From Isoetes taiwanensis (taxonomy: Eukaryota > Streptophyta > Lycopodiopsida > Isoetales > Isoetaceae), in assembly GCA_021234155.1 (NCBI GenBank), contig JAJEKV010000133.1:434001-498000 (forward strand): a DNA stretch of 64,000 nucleotides, read 5' to 3'. Below are positions 36,441 to 47,975 of this stretch, piece by piece (within the stretch, counting starts at the first letter, position 1; the number at the start of each line of letters is the position of its first letter). Made by a program: the position numbers and the translations under genes. Under the pieces are notes generated by a model. That model saw nothing but the letters and a program-made list of their open reading frames with translations. It was not told the origin of the DNA and searched no databases.

Positions 36441-37044
36441 GGGTGTGACATAAATTTTAGAATTCAAACCAGAAAAAAACTAGAATTCATTTGAGGCTTT
36501 CATCACCTGTAGCTTTTGAATTTCATCACAATAAAACAAATAGAACATAAGTAAAAGTTACCAATAGAGATAGAGCAGATTGATCCCATTATTCTGAAAG
36601 TCATAAAGTTTGTAACACCCATACACAAACATTTTTCAACCCCACTTTTAACAGCTGTTCTTTGGCCTCCATGGATTCTTGTGGTGAGAAACCAAAGTGG
36701 GAAACTTTTCTGCTTGTTAGCACAAGGATCTAGAAGCCTCAAAATCTAAAAATGCATAGTAAAGTCTAAAAATCTAGAAGCTTCATTCGGAATGAGCCAT
36801 AAAACAATATCCAATAGCGCAATCCTGTATTAATCAGCTGGTAGGATGTGAAAGCCTACCAAACCTGGCCGAAAACTTGCTGTTTTAGCATAGATAACTT
36901 AACCAAACATATCCATATCATACACTATCAAAAAGATCTCGGAGAGAGCTTTCCAAGGCAATAAAAATCATCTCAAACAGAGCTCTGGATTAAAAGTTAT
37001 GATAAGAAATGAGTTGCCGGCGGGAAAACTGCACTTCATGTGCC
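36441..37044. other. No recognisable gene
   Basis: No gene is supported. The phrase GAGCTCTGGATTAAAAGTTA near 36980 resembles a phrase in the fold-back repeat at 0.5-1.2 kb (GAGTTCTGGATCAAAAGTTA near 922), so part may be a related element. Confidence 0.35.
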
Positions 37045-37162
37045 CATTATGCACCACACACACAAAAAGAGGGCTTTTGTTGTGAGCCATTGGTTGTTGA
37101 CCATTATGCACCACACGCACAAAAAAAGGGCTTTTGTTGTGAGCCATTGGTTGTTGACCATT
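37045..37162. repeat. Tandem duplication, about 58-bp unit
   Basis: Two adjacent copies of a unit with TGCACCACACACACAAAAA and GGGCTTTTGTTGTGAGCC, nearly identical. Confidence 0.8.
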
Positions 37163-38787
37163 GGAAAAAAAAGGCTAAAATCAATAATGGCTCAGAAATG
37201 GTGCACTCTAGATGTACGCATTAGTACATCCATTTGAATACATCACGAAATCCTAGAAAAACCTTAGTGATGCTCAAACCCTTTTTCCATTGGATATTCA
37301 TATGAGTGTACAACAGTATCAATCTTTTACAGCCATTGAATGGACAATTTGATGTCAATAATTGATAATCAAGACACTGTTTAAAAAAACACAAGGGCAA
37401 AACATCCATCATTTTGTAAAAGGAAAGCAAAGGATGGTCTTTGACTAGAGATTTTCTCAACTATCGAAGTTCCAAAGAAGTGGAATCATCCATTTTTTCT
37501 TTTCTAGACTACCCTTCTCTCGGATGTCATCTTGTCCGTCAAACAAAACAAAGATTAGTATGGCAGCCTAGATGACACGCATAATTCTAGTCTTCAAATT
37601 TTTTCTCCTTTTTCTTGAAAATCATATTCTATTCTATTCTATGTTTAGCCATTGTCTAAAAGAATGGTCTTATGCATCAACCGCCAGATTTCTATGCACT
37701 CCAAGATCTCAAGACGTTTGCATGATATCAAAATAAGCTTTTTAGACCAAAATCAAAGATTGGGTAATTGAAGTGTTGCATCGATGTGAGGAATCCTCTC
37801 TACCATGGCATAGCTATTTGCAAGATCCAACAAAAGCCAATTCATCAATCCTACAGATGGTGCATTTTTTGAAAAATGCATAATGAGACTTTTGCTTGTT
37901 ACAAGTCCCTCCTAACTTCCGTAGAACAACCATTTGCCTAATTGTCAAGACAGTCATCATTTTGTAAAACCAAAATCCAAAAATAATAACCGGAGATGGT
38001 CTTTGACTAAATCAAGGATTATTCATAATAAAAAACTTGCAACCCAGAAGCAATTATCCATTTTATTAGATCCTAGACTTCCTCTTCTTTATCAGATCGT
38101 CTAAAAAATCATGCCTTCTTGGCTCACACCTTCGGGCAACAATTGGCACATGGAGATCCTATCTACTGTACCAATGCAACCGCTAACAACAATCTAAAAC
38201 TCCAAAGAATGGCAAGCAAGATATCACAAACCCCAAGTAGTCATGCAAAATCCATCCTTCTAAGCAAAAGCAAAAATAAAGAAAAAATAATGCAGAATAA
38301 TGGCAAATGCAGACTTGAATGAACACAGAAAAGCCAAAGCTTGACGAGTAGGGATTAGAATGCAAACTGGCACTCAAATTAAAATACATTATAATCACTG
38401 CATGCCATCAAGATTGCAAGTAAAGTATTAAAATCACCTCCATCGCCAAGGAAACCACCTTTCACTTATAGAAGAAGGCCAGCAGCACAATACAATCCGT
38501 GAATGCTTAGAAGTAAGGCATTCTACAACGCGCTTGTAGCTCCGGATACTGCGCGGCCATGGCTTGAAGAGGGAAACTGGGAAGCAGGAATAGAAGGCGG
38601 AGGAATTGCAGCCTCGCTTCTCTGCTGAAGAAAAATCAGGAAGAGGAACGATTCTGGCGCCGCTGGATGCAAGTTAGGGTTAGGGCTAATTGGTCGATCA
38701 CAGGAGGAGTGATCGACCACACTTGGTACTTTTCCTCATCCTAATTTAATTCTATTTAGGTAGTTTTAGCCTACTAAATTTTTTGAG
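37163..38787. other. No recognisable gene; TTCTA run and short dispersed repeat
   Basis: No gene is supported. The segment 37203-37270 is a second copy of the short repeat at 11489-11560. A run of ATTCT units at 37626-37642 looks like a LINE tail, but no LINE coding sequence precedes it. A Ser/Pro-rich frame at 38523-38720 (-) cannot be assigned. Confidence 0.35.
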
Positions 38788-38797
38788 CATGCAAACA

Positions 38798-38978
38798 CGA
38801 GCGCCCTATTTAAGAACCATGGTCATGTTTAAACTAGAAATCAGAAAAAACTGTGTATTTTTTCCCTTGATTTTCTCTTTAACATGTCAAGATACAAATT
38901 TTTTGCTAAATCCACGAAAATGCCAATGTATTTTTTTTTTTTGTTCAAATATGAAGGTGGCTGATAAATAAGGTGATG
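38798..38978. mobile_element. 181-bp MITE, second member of the family at 19716
   Basis: Same length and end design as the copy at 19716-19896: left end CGAGCGCCCTATTTAAG, inner arm CATGTTTAAAC mirrored by GTTCAAATATG, and right end AAATAAGGTGATG. It is flanked by CATGCAAACA on both sides (38788-38797 and 38979-38988), a 9-10 base target duplication. It is more diverged than the 19.7-kb copy and so probably older. Confidence 0.75.
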
Positions 38979-38988
38979 CATGCAAACA

Positions 38989-40099
38989 TCTAAACTTGAT
39001 AAGGTGCCGAAATGCTTATAGAGGTCACATGTTGTTTACTTATTCAATATGATGCCTACATTTTGCAAGGACCTCTATTGGCATTATTTGTTTATTCAAA
39101 TGGTTGAATCCACCACTATCATCTGCAAGTGCAGCATGAACTGGATGACAAATCCATGGAATAAACCTGACGTTTCGGACCTATTGACAAAGTTAGATTT
39201 GAGTTCCAAAGTTGTTCTGGTTGCCTTCTCATAGTCCCTCTTCTGAAAGCAGCTACATAGCAAGCCTCACTTCTAGCATCTACATACTCAAGTACTATAC
39301 TACCTCTTGGATACCAAAAAATAGAGCAAACATTGTCAAACATACATGCGGGATGATGGTATAGCAAAAGGTAGACTATTTGCCTTTAGCGAATCGAGTT
39401 CGACTCTGTTGGTCATAATAGCTGGTCTCTAGAGTAAATTATAATAGCTGGTCTCTAGAGTAAATTGGATGCTTTGGACTCATGCGCAATGTCAAAACCC
39501 CATTTCAAACTCGCTAATGTGGTCGAACTAGGGGAATGGCTCGAACAAGGGATATCGGGCGACCGGGCATGTTAGAAGGCATGCAATGATAGTTCAATTA
39601 TGCAGTTGCAACTAAAAGATCAAAGTTATCCAAGGACATATGTTTTCAAAGTAGACGATCGATAGAAGAGGATTATTGGCCATACCTTGTAAAGTGTGTT
39701 ATATGCACTCCTAACTAATTGTCAAACAAACATTTACTTCTTTTAGTGCTCAACCAAACTGGCCAATCTAGAATGTGACTTGATGCATATTAGGAACAGA
39801 ACAGAACAGAATAGAATAGAATAGAATAAATAGAATAGGAGAACATTAGAACAATAGAATGCCTTGAACCCTTAACCCAATGGTCTAAATCATCTAAATT
39901 GATTGAATTCAGCTTAAAGATTGAGCTAGATTATATTGGATCTCACAATACTGCATGGATGTATTTGTCTTAAAATGAATGTGTATTTAACTACTTAGAT
40001 CCTTCATTTGCATTTTTATATGATAAATATCTAATTGGGGTGAAACTTGTGTTTGCTAAGATAGGTTTCATTTCTATGAGGTAATTGCCACATTTAATG
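38989..40099. other. No recognisable gene; possible SINE head and LINE tail
   Basis: At 39355-39412 a segment with TAGCAAAAGGTAGACT and, about 30 bases on, CGAGTTCGACTCTG resembles A and B boxes of a tRNA-derived SINE, with weak support. At 39795-39840 a run of AGAATAGAAT units is the complement of the TTCTA tail and may mark a minus-strand LINE end. No coding sequence is supported. Confidence 0.35.
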
Positions 40100-40500
40100 T
40101 CTTTGGATGAACTTTTTGAACTCGACATCTTAAATGTTACTTGAATATTTTCCAATTACAAGGACGAATTAACTTTTACACTCGATCGTAGTTAGCTAGC
40201 ATGGGGCAACATATAATATTTAATGAGATAAATATTTAGTTGGAGTTTAAAATATAGGGTGTCTTTGAAACTTGCGATATTGCTAACATCGTCTTTGGAC
40301 GAACTTCTTGAACTCGACATCTTGAATGTTGATTTGAGAGAAATAATAAGGACAAAGTTACCTTCACACACTAACTCAGAACTCTTTTTGAATTTTATCA
40401 GAATATCATCATCAAATGATGACCTAATCCGACCAAAGACAATATCATCACCAGATGATGACCTAATCCGACCAAAGACAATTGCCGTAGACCTCATTTC
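40100..40500. repeat. Local direct duplications
   Basis: A block around GAACTCGACATCTTAAATGT occurs near 40120 and again near 40309. A 40-base unit with GATGATGACCTAATCCGACC is duplicated in tandem at about 40405-40485. The latter contains the dyad TCATCATCAAATGATGA. Confidence 0.7.
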
Positions 40501-41599
40501 AAAAGGATCTAATGCATAGCAAGATGTGAGTGCATCTTCTTTTGTAAGGAGTGTCCTTTTGGTAGTTAATTATAATTGTTGAAATGAAATTTTGTAAAAT
40601 CCTTTAGAGTATTGTATATTTCTAAAGTTCTGCAAAATGCTTTAGAGTATTGCACATTTCTGGCATTCTATTCTATTGTTAAGTCAGCTTCAAAAGATCA
40701 GTATACTAGGGACGTTTTTGGCCACCCTTCGAACGCAGATGTCCCTACCCCTTATGACTAAGTGCATCCCCCGGGATAGAGAATTGTATCTTGTTTTTTA
40801 GGATCTTTTGATTGAAGAGTTTAGACAATGATGGCTTATCTAAACTTTTAACATCGCTCAGGAATATCAAAGTCTTATGTTCAACATCATTTAGAGTATC
40901 ACATTAGGACATTACATGCCCCTTATCATAATGGATACATATAATCAACATTCGTTAGAATGATACATGTTGGTAGCAAAAGAATTTGACAGTTTCTCTA
41001 GGAGGCTGTTGTATGCTAATATAAGGCTGCTACGCTACATATAATGGTAGGAAACAAGAAATAAAGCATATACACCACGCAACCAGTAAAAACAATTAAT
41101 GTACATAATATAAGGTTATAATTACAATTAACGATCACGCTAAAAAAGTAGGGCAAAATTAGATATAATAGTCAAAATTATTAGTTAACGTAAAAAACTA
41201 TGCTCAAAGTCAGTAGTGACATTAAGGACTGAAACAAATATATTAAAAAAACAACCATATAAACCAACATAATAGACTATTTACAAGCCTTCTAAATAAG
41301 CATGTGCCAAAAACCATATCACACTTGCAAAATCAAACATAGTTTTTCAAAAACTTGGGAGGATTAAAACTAGTTAAAAAAATTATATATGATAGCGACA
41401 ACTAATATGTAAAATTATCTTAAATTGTAATATTGAAAATGTATGCTTAAAACCATAGTAATAATTTTAAGAAACTAGTGTTAGATATAAAATTCGTATA
41501 AGAACTATGATCGTACTAGTATTGATTATAAAGGCGATATAATTTTTCCTGACATTTTGGGTTGCATGTAGTAAAAACCACTCTTATACCGGTTTCCAT
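40501..41599. other. No recognisable gene; fragment related to the 56.6-kb retroelement interior
   Basis: The segment at about 40715-40790, with GAACGCAGATG and AAGTGCATCCCCCGGGA, recurs at about 56650-56705 inside the LTR retrotransposon. It suggests a related element remnant. The rest is AT-rich with no coding signal. Confidence 0.4.
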
Positions 41600-43205
41600 C
41601 GTGATTATGAGTGCGAGTTAATTTTTGGGGGCCTTTTTTTTGGGAGCAGGTATTTTGGCATATAGTTCTTGATAGATCATCTGGAAGTTAGGATTCTAGA
41701 TGAGTTAGTATCTCATGTCTCTAGTAGAGCCATTCTAGCACCCTCAGTTTAGATCTTGAACCTTAATCAACGAACCCTAACTATAAGTTAGATATGTATG
41801 ATTAGGTTTAGATATTACTCTCATTATGATGATGTTACGTTATATGTGATGTTGGTTGATCATGTTTGCTCCTCTTGTTTGGGGAAGCGGGGTAGAGACC
41901 TAGAAGCCACTAGTAGATGATGCTTCTAGTTAGACCCTTAGTACCTATTATATGCGGCTCGTGCAGAAGAACCCACCCGGCTATGGGGACTATGGAACGG
42001 CTGAGCACCACACAACGGGGCTAGCGGCTAAAAGGATGGAGGCCCCTGGTGAGCGTGGCTACTGGTGGCCCGTAGCAAGCTAGGTACATGGCCGGTCTCT
42101 TCGTGTGGGCCTGGCATGTGTTCGACACCCTCTGGATCAAAGGTGTCATCCTGATCCTCAGGAGTTGCAGGTGTCGGCTTGGCTCCTGTTTTGGGGGGTT
42201 AAGTCGGGGAAGAATTTGTGTCGCTACGATTCTCTAGCTGCCCTTGGAACCGCTAGATCTCAGGAAGGGAGATAGAACCTTTCCTGCCTCAACGGACCGG
42301 GGAGATGCAATACGGAGTAGCCTTGAAGGGTGATACCTCAAGGTTGCGTATCCGGTAGGCTACAACCACGCCAGAGTCCGATCTAGCCAGTCTGCATAGC
42401 ATGCAGGGGAGGGGCGGATGGAGTGGACTACCCTAGCCATTGTCTCTAGCCAGCCCCGCCATTGTTATGCTTCGGTCTGATCTACCTTGAGGCCTAGCCA
42501 TCAGTCTACCTCCCATTAGTCTGAGCCTGGGGTAGGAGCTCTTGTGTTTTACGGCTCTATTGTATCTCTGGATGATGGGATGTATTACCCTTCGTGGTAG
42601 CTTGATGTGTTGTTATTGCTAGTTCTGACGATGTTTATGCTTCCGCTGATATAGGAGCCCATAGGGGAAGGGCGCGCAAGACATCTTCGTGTTCCCTTCC
42701 CGCACTAGGGTCACCCCGGAGTGCGGGATAGATGGAGGGCCCGTGCAGTCGCTGGACCGGATGGGGCATTTCCTATAGAGTGTATGGCGGGGCGCCGTAT
42801 ATTTTGTAGGGAGCGTCACAATGGTATCAGAGCCATGTTCTTGGCTGACCAAGAACTAGCACTGACCATATCCCTAGCTAAGTAGTCTAACCGGCCTAAT
42901 AGGTGGTGGGATGAAAAATTCCACAACTGAACCTCGAAAATAGGGGGATATTTTTTTCTCCTAGGTAGTGGGCTCGTAGAGTTAGGCTAAGTTATTAAAT
43001 GTAGGAAAAAGAATGAGTCAAATCAATATTCTAGTAAAATTGGAGTGAAAATGCATCAGCATCAAATTTCACCCAAAATGGGTCGAGGAATCATCCCAAT
43101 CCGAGACTCGGGTGAAAAATGGCGCAAATTCATAATTGGCACTTCAAACCATTAGGAAAATTCGAATTTTAATGTATAATACAACAGTAACCATACATTA
43201 ATAAG
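41600..43205 (+). mobile_element. LTR-retrotransposon fragment: LTR, primer-binding site and leader
   Basis: The segment ends its LTR-like part at GGGAGCGTCACAA. It is followed directly by TGGTATCAGAGCC at 42822-42834, the initiator-Met tRNA primer-binding site of plant LTR elements. The following 370 bases match the leader in the 3.3-4.6 kb fragment. No gag or pol is present and no second LTR was found, so it is truncated. The left limit is uncertain. Its 3' edge lies only about 175 bases before the H3-like start codon at 43380, so it could affect that promoter. Confidence 0.65.
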
Positions 43206-43379
43206 TATGTATAGTGCAATAAGAGGCTAATTAATAGGGCTATTAATGGTAGAAGAATATTCCCTAGATCATCTTTCCTTTTTTAAATACCTTTTTGCCA
43301 CCCATTTCTCCCTATCTTTCCCTAAACCTCTCTCCTCTAATCTTCAGCTTAGCTTAATCAGTTTTCTTAACCGTAAGAT

Positions 43380-44080
43380 ATGGCACGCACCAAATGCACA
43401 GCCAGGAAGTTCAGCCCCAGGCGCACGCCATCCATGGCAGCAGCAGCAGTAGGTCCCGGCAAGAAGATCCCCGAGCACCTCAAGCCCGGGAGGGAGGAGG
43501 AGTCATCGAGTTCGACCGACGACACCTACCACGCCTCCCAAGAGGAGAGCTGCAGCAGCCCCTCGGGAGACCCAAATGACTAATGAGACCGCCAGCCCCG
43601 GGACGCCTGAGCACGAGGAGCAAAGCAGCCAGGAGGAGCAACAAAGGGGGAGATGAGCAAAGAAGAAGCAAAGCTATGGCCAAAGCGGGTGAGGGAGGTC
43701 GGCACCTCTAAGAAGAGGAAGGGAAGGAGAAGGTGGGTCAATGGTCGGGAGGAGAGGGCCCGCAGAAAGAAAAGGGAGAGGGAGAAGGAAGCGCCGAGAA
43801 GGGAGAGAAGCGGTCCAAGGGGACCGTGACCTGGCCAAGGGGCACGGTCCATATTGAAGAACCTCGTCAGGAATCTACTGATAAGGAGGAGGAGGTGGAG
43901 AGTGAAGAACTGGCCCGTGAGGAGGAAGAGCCCGAGCAAGACGCCCGGAACCCTCAAACCCCCCCACGCCACCCTACACGCACTTGGCCCCCGGGCCACC
44001 TAAGGTAATAAAGAAGCAGAAGGTGGGCGAGCGGGAATTCATGTTGAAGCAGGATGGTGAATGCCAGCGTCGAAAGAAAG
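43380..44080 (+). pseudogene. Histone H3-like gene with long tail, copy A (5' part)
   Basis: The frame begins MARTKCTARKFSPRRTPS, matching the canonical H3 start ARTKQTARKS with Q5 as Cys and S10 region changed. Like H3, it would be a nuclear chromatin protein. A Ser/acidic stretch follows (REEESSSSTDDTY) to a stop at 43580. Then, in shifted frames, come a basic block (KKRKGRRRW, RRKKREREKEAPRRE), an acidic block (GTVHIEEPRQESTDKEEEVE) and VIKKQKVGEREFMLKQDGEC. The copy stops at QRRKK, where LTR sequence starts (44081). It is about 80-90% similar to copy B at 46749. The upstream CT-rich leader and TTTAAATA near 43283 suggest a native promoter. No histone fold follows here. Some frame breaks may be sequence errors, since CG-rich tracts differ by small indels between copies. 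Confidence 0.65.
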
Positions 44081-44355
44081 TGATATGGAGCAAGCACGGG
44101 TGGGTGGTCTACGGCGAATGGGTTATTGGAATTATGGCAAATACTATGTAAATGTTATTCCTAAGGTTACCTAATAATATAAAGGGGCATAGGATAACAT
44201 AGCATTTGGGTGTGAAGAACCATTGATATTTATGGAAGGGGTCGAGGAACTATCATTGGGATGATTATTGGTTGAGAAAAAGATCATAGATAATGTCCCA
44301 TATGATAAGTCATATAATCTAATTAAAGACAAGGAGATATTTTGACATAAAAGGC
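44081..44355 (+). mobile_element. Left end of the LTR, truncated, in H3-like copy A
   Basis: Starts TGATATGGAGCAAGCACGGG, as at 47222 and 57075, and follows the LTR for 275 bases before similarity ends at AAAAGGCA. It begins at exactly the same H3-like codon as the insertion in copy B, so it descends from the same insertion. The following 420 bases (44356-44780) show no gene. Confidence 0.8.
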
Positions 44356-44780
44356 ATTAGAGAAAATCTGGGATCTCCAAAGGGCCCCCTAAGAAATTAT
44401 AAATTATTTTCTGTGTATTTTTTCGTTAAATATAATATGGGGTTAGGGGTCAATTTTTTGCATTAATAATGCAAATCTATGATATCTTTTCCACCCCCAT
44501 TTCAAATTTCTTATTCCTTTTTATGCTCCCCTGCTGCCACGTGGATGCCAAGTTCGTGTGGGTTAGCTGGGGAGATCTTTCCTTCTCGTGAATGGAGCTC
44601 CTTGACCGCCTGCATTTGTTTTGGATCGACCAACCCACTGTAAACCAAAATCGATGGCATACGAAGTCCATAACAGGTCTGAGTGCTGCCTCTTAAATCC
44701 AAAATTCGGCCATGTATACCCACCTGATCCATGACGCAGCTCCTTCCTCCATCCGATCAGTTTTAATATTTTCACATATG

Positions 44781-44855
44781 AAATTCAAATTCAAATTCAA
44801 ATTCAAATTCAAATTCAAATTCAAATTCAAATTCAAATTCAAATTCAAATTCAAA
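44781..44855. repeat. AAATTC hexanucleotide microsatellite
   Basis: About twelve uninterrupted AAATTC units. The open frame across it reads Lys-Phe repeats and is not evidence of a protein. Confidence 0.95.
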
Positions 44856-44890
44856 CATTCAAACCGCCTTGATCAAAAACCAACAGGATC

Positions 44891-46740
44891 ATGGCCCGGG
44901 CAGTTGTCCATACTCTGTTGCTTCAACTGCTTGCTTCCACTGTTATGGCCCAGATCACAATTAACCTCCCATCAGCTGAGTATGCTCAAACCACAAACAA
45001 GCGTAGGTTAATTTCAGGGCAGCTTGAAGATGAGAATGCATTGCGCAATTCTGGAGCAAAGTATGCAAATATTTGGGCAAGAGGAGAGATTTACCCAAAG
45101 AATCCTATGACCGGACATCATCCAGATTTTATTCGGTTGCCAGCTTAGTAAAGTTTGCTTGTGAAGGTAAATTAGGTTTGCTTGGATATTGCACAGACAT
45201 GATGCAATACAGTGGCCAATTGTTGGCTGAAATTCACAAATTATTGAGGTGCGTGCATGAACAAAATGAAGAATTCTGTAATTTAGCAAGAACAAGCATG
45301 TCAATGGAAAGTGCAATGAAGGATAAAGAGAAGACAATCACAAAATTAAAAAATGACATATTGCAGCCTTGAAGTCGACAAAAACGCTTTGCTAATTTTG
45401 TGTTGAAATTGACACAAATGAGAATGTGAGTCGAGAGCAATCGCGGCAAATGACTTCAAGAGGAAACTTGTAGTCACCGAGAAGAGATTGGCCCGATGAA
45501 GAGGACCTCTTGATGGATGGCAGAAAGGAAGAAAGGGAAAAAAACCAATTGAGAACTTGAATATGAGGTGTGGTGCTGCCAAGAGAAGAATTTATGCAAT
45601 GAAGAATTAAACACAAAGAGGCCACACAATGACGAACAGGTTGTCAGGAAAAATGTAGGACAGATTGTTAAAACAATTACTAACAATGGAGATAATTTCC
45701 TTGCTAGATGACCCTTCAAACATTGGCCTTAGGAAAAGAGTGCTCGAACATGTGGTTCGCGAGATATACTCTAAAATTGATGCATCCAAAGTTCGAGAGG
45801 TTTGTGATACTGCAGGGATCAATAGGCATGGCTACAAGTTGCTGTTCAAGCCATTTTATGATGCTTTGAAGTCATTCAACACAAAGAAAATTGTCATCCC
45901 TAGACCCTACTGACTTAGAGCTAATCAAAGGAGGAAAAACATTTCAAGAAGTGAAATATTAGGGAGCATGCATTCTCCTCGAATGTGGTTTTCCGCTTGC
46001 AGCTCCGATTCTTTAGGATCGATAAGGGTGCCAAAAATAACGTGTGGTTTGATTTGGATAAGGTTTTAAGTTTCATGGTTGTTTACTATGACATACGAGG
46101 CGAGGTGAATGGGCAACTCAAATTTGCTTGAAACCGGATGAGATGGAGATGTCACACTAACAAAGCACGAGAGTATCCATAACTCGGAAAACGTGAGCAT
46201 TCACGAGCAAGTATAATGAGGAAAGGAACAAGAAGAAGAAAATTAGGGATTCGGGACCGGTTTTCTCAGGCAATCGTAAGACCATACTTGGTGGTTGGGC
46301 ATGTTCCGTATTCGTAAAGAGAACTACAATGTTTTGAAATGGGTTTTTGACCGCATTTATATCCCAAGACTGCTAGGGTATGTATGGCAAATGGTGAGAA
46401 ATTAAGTGTTGTAGGCCATGGTTCTTTTATTGTTAATTTCCATTTGGCATGTGACCCGAAGACGTAAAAAGGCTATGTATAACATAAGTTCTTTCCGGTG
46501 CCAAGACCACAAGGAATTGTATTTATTGCTGCACACATTGAAGGAGAAGAATAAGAAAGGGTCCAAGAGCACTTCTTGAATGTGATCAACATGCCTCCCC
46601 CCATCGCCACTTGAAAGATGACACATTTGATCCAATACTCCCAATACCACTAGAAAGAGTGCACATCTGCACTCTTCATGCACTTGTCAGGATTGTTGAG
46701 GAGATGCTACATCACTCGGAGTGTTTTGTTTGGAACATCC
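44891..46740 (+). pseudogene. Unidentified decayed protein-coding region
   Basis: A series of plus-strand frames in changing phases seems to be one broken gene. Seen are: VASLVKFACEGKLGLLGYCT with a charged coiled-coil-like stretch (MESAMKDKEKTITKLKNDI) at 45073-45372; a frame at 45665-45913 with RVLEHVVREIYSKIDASKVR and GINRHGYKLLFKPFYD; NVWFDLDKVLSFMVVYYDIRG near 46040-46100; and LPIPLERVHICTLHALVRIV near 46630-46690. Stops and frameshifts are frequent. I do not recognise the family. Its end abuts the truncated H3-like copy B at 46749, so the junction is a rearrangement. It may be transposon-encoded. Confidence 0.45.
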
Positions 46741-46748
46741 TCACCACC

Positions 46749-47221
46749 GGACGCCGGAGCACGAGGAGCAAAGCAAAGAAGAGGAGCAACAATGGGGATG
46801 AGCAGAGCAAGAAAGAAGAAAGACTCGGCCAGCAGAGGGAGGGAGGCACCAAGAAGAGGAAGGGGAAGGAGAAGGTGGTCGAATGGCCGGAGGAGAGGGC
46901 CCAGAGAAAGAAAAGGGAGAGGGAGAAGGAAGCGCGGAGAAGGGAGAAGCGGTCCAAGAGGGGACCAGGACCGGCCAAGGGGCACGGTCCATATTGAAGA
47001 AACTCGTCAGGAATCTACTGATAAGGAGGAGGAGGTGGAGAGCGAAGAAGCCGTGCAGGAGGAGGAAGAGCCCGAGCAAGACGCCCGGGAACCCTCAAAC
47101 CCCGACGCCTGCCCACCATACCCTAAGTGGCCCAAGCCACCTAAGGTAATAAAGAAGCAGAAGGTGGGCGAGCGGGAATTCATGTTGAAGCAAGATGGTG
47201 AATGCCAGCGTCGAAAGAAAG
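46749..47221 (+). pseudogene. Histone H3-like gene copy B, tail part before the LTR insertion
   Basis: Matches copy A from GACGCC onward, so the H3 start ARTK is missing. It encodes a basic block (KKRKGKEKVVEWPEERAQRKK), an acidic block (TDKEEEVESEEAVQEEEEPE), a Pro-rich linker (CPPYPKWPKPPKVIKKQK), then GEREFMLKQDGECQRRKK. The last bases are GAAAG, the LTR element target site. After removing the insertion, AAAG joins CATATCAGG in phase to give RRKKAYQEYLRRW, continuing at 57811. One frame is open from the acidic block to the insertion. The basic part needs a frame change, so this copy is broken or contains sequence errors. Confidence 0.7.
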
Positions 47222-47975
47222 TGATATGGAGCAAGCACGGGGGAGTGGTCCACAGCGAATGGGTTATTGGAATTATGGCAAATACTATGTAAATGTTATT
47301 CCTAAGGTTACCTAATAATATAAAGGGGCAAGGATAACATAGCATGTGGGTGTGAAGAACCATTGATATTTATGGAAGGGGTCGAGGCACTATCATTGGG
47401 ATGATTATTGGTTGAGAAAAAGATAATAGATAATGTCCCATATGATAAGTCATATAATCTAGTTAAAGGCAAGGAGATATTTTGACATAAAAGGCAACTG
47501 CCTGCTAAAAACGGCTAAAGTTGCAGATAGATCTATAAATAGAACCAAAACTTCAATTGGACATATCTCGGAAACCAGAGATCCGATTGCGGCGATCTTT
47601 AACTCGGTGGAACCGGCTCGGAGTCTAGTTTCCGAATTGGGGTGGCCAGTGTTGTCAGGTACGTTAAGTACCGTACGCGTATTTTACGTATTTAACGTAC
47701 TAATACCATATGCATACCTCTCATGTAAAAAGTACTTTAAATACGTAATTTGAATTTATAAAATACTTATAAAATACATAAAATACGTACTTTACATATA
47801 ATACGTTAAGTACTTCATGTAAAATTTCAAAAAAAAAGAATTGTATTACATTTGAAATAGTTGCAATAATAATTAATTAAAAAAGAACTCCAAGTTTTAA
47901 ATAATAAACCAGAATACATTATTCTAGAAAATTAAGTATTTTTTGCAAAGTTTCAATCCAAAACATATCTACTTA

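Noticed and set aside
44712-45148. Secreted protein beginning MARAVVHTLLLQLLASTVMA
   Set aside because: The start looks like a signal peptide, but the frame breaks within 85 residues and the upstream frame is only the AAATTC microsatellite. There is no supporting domain.
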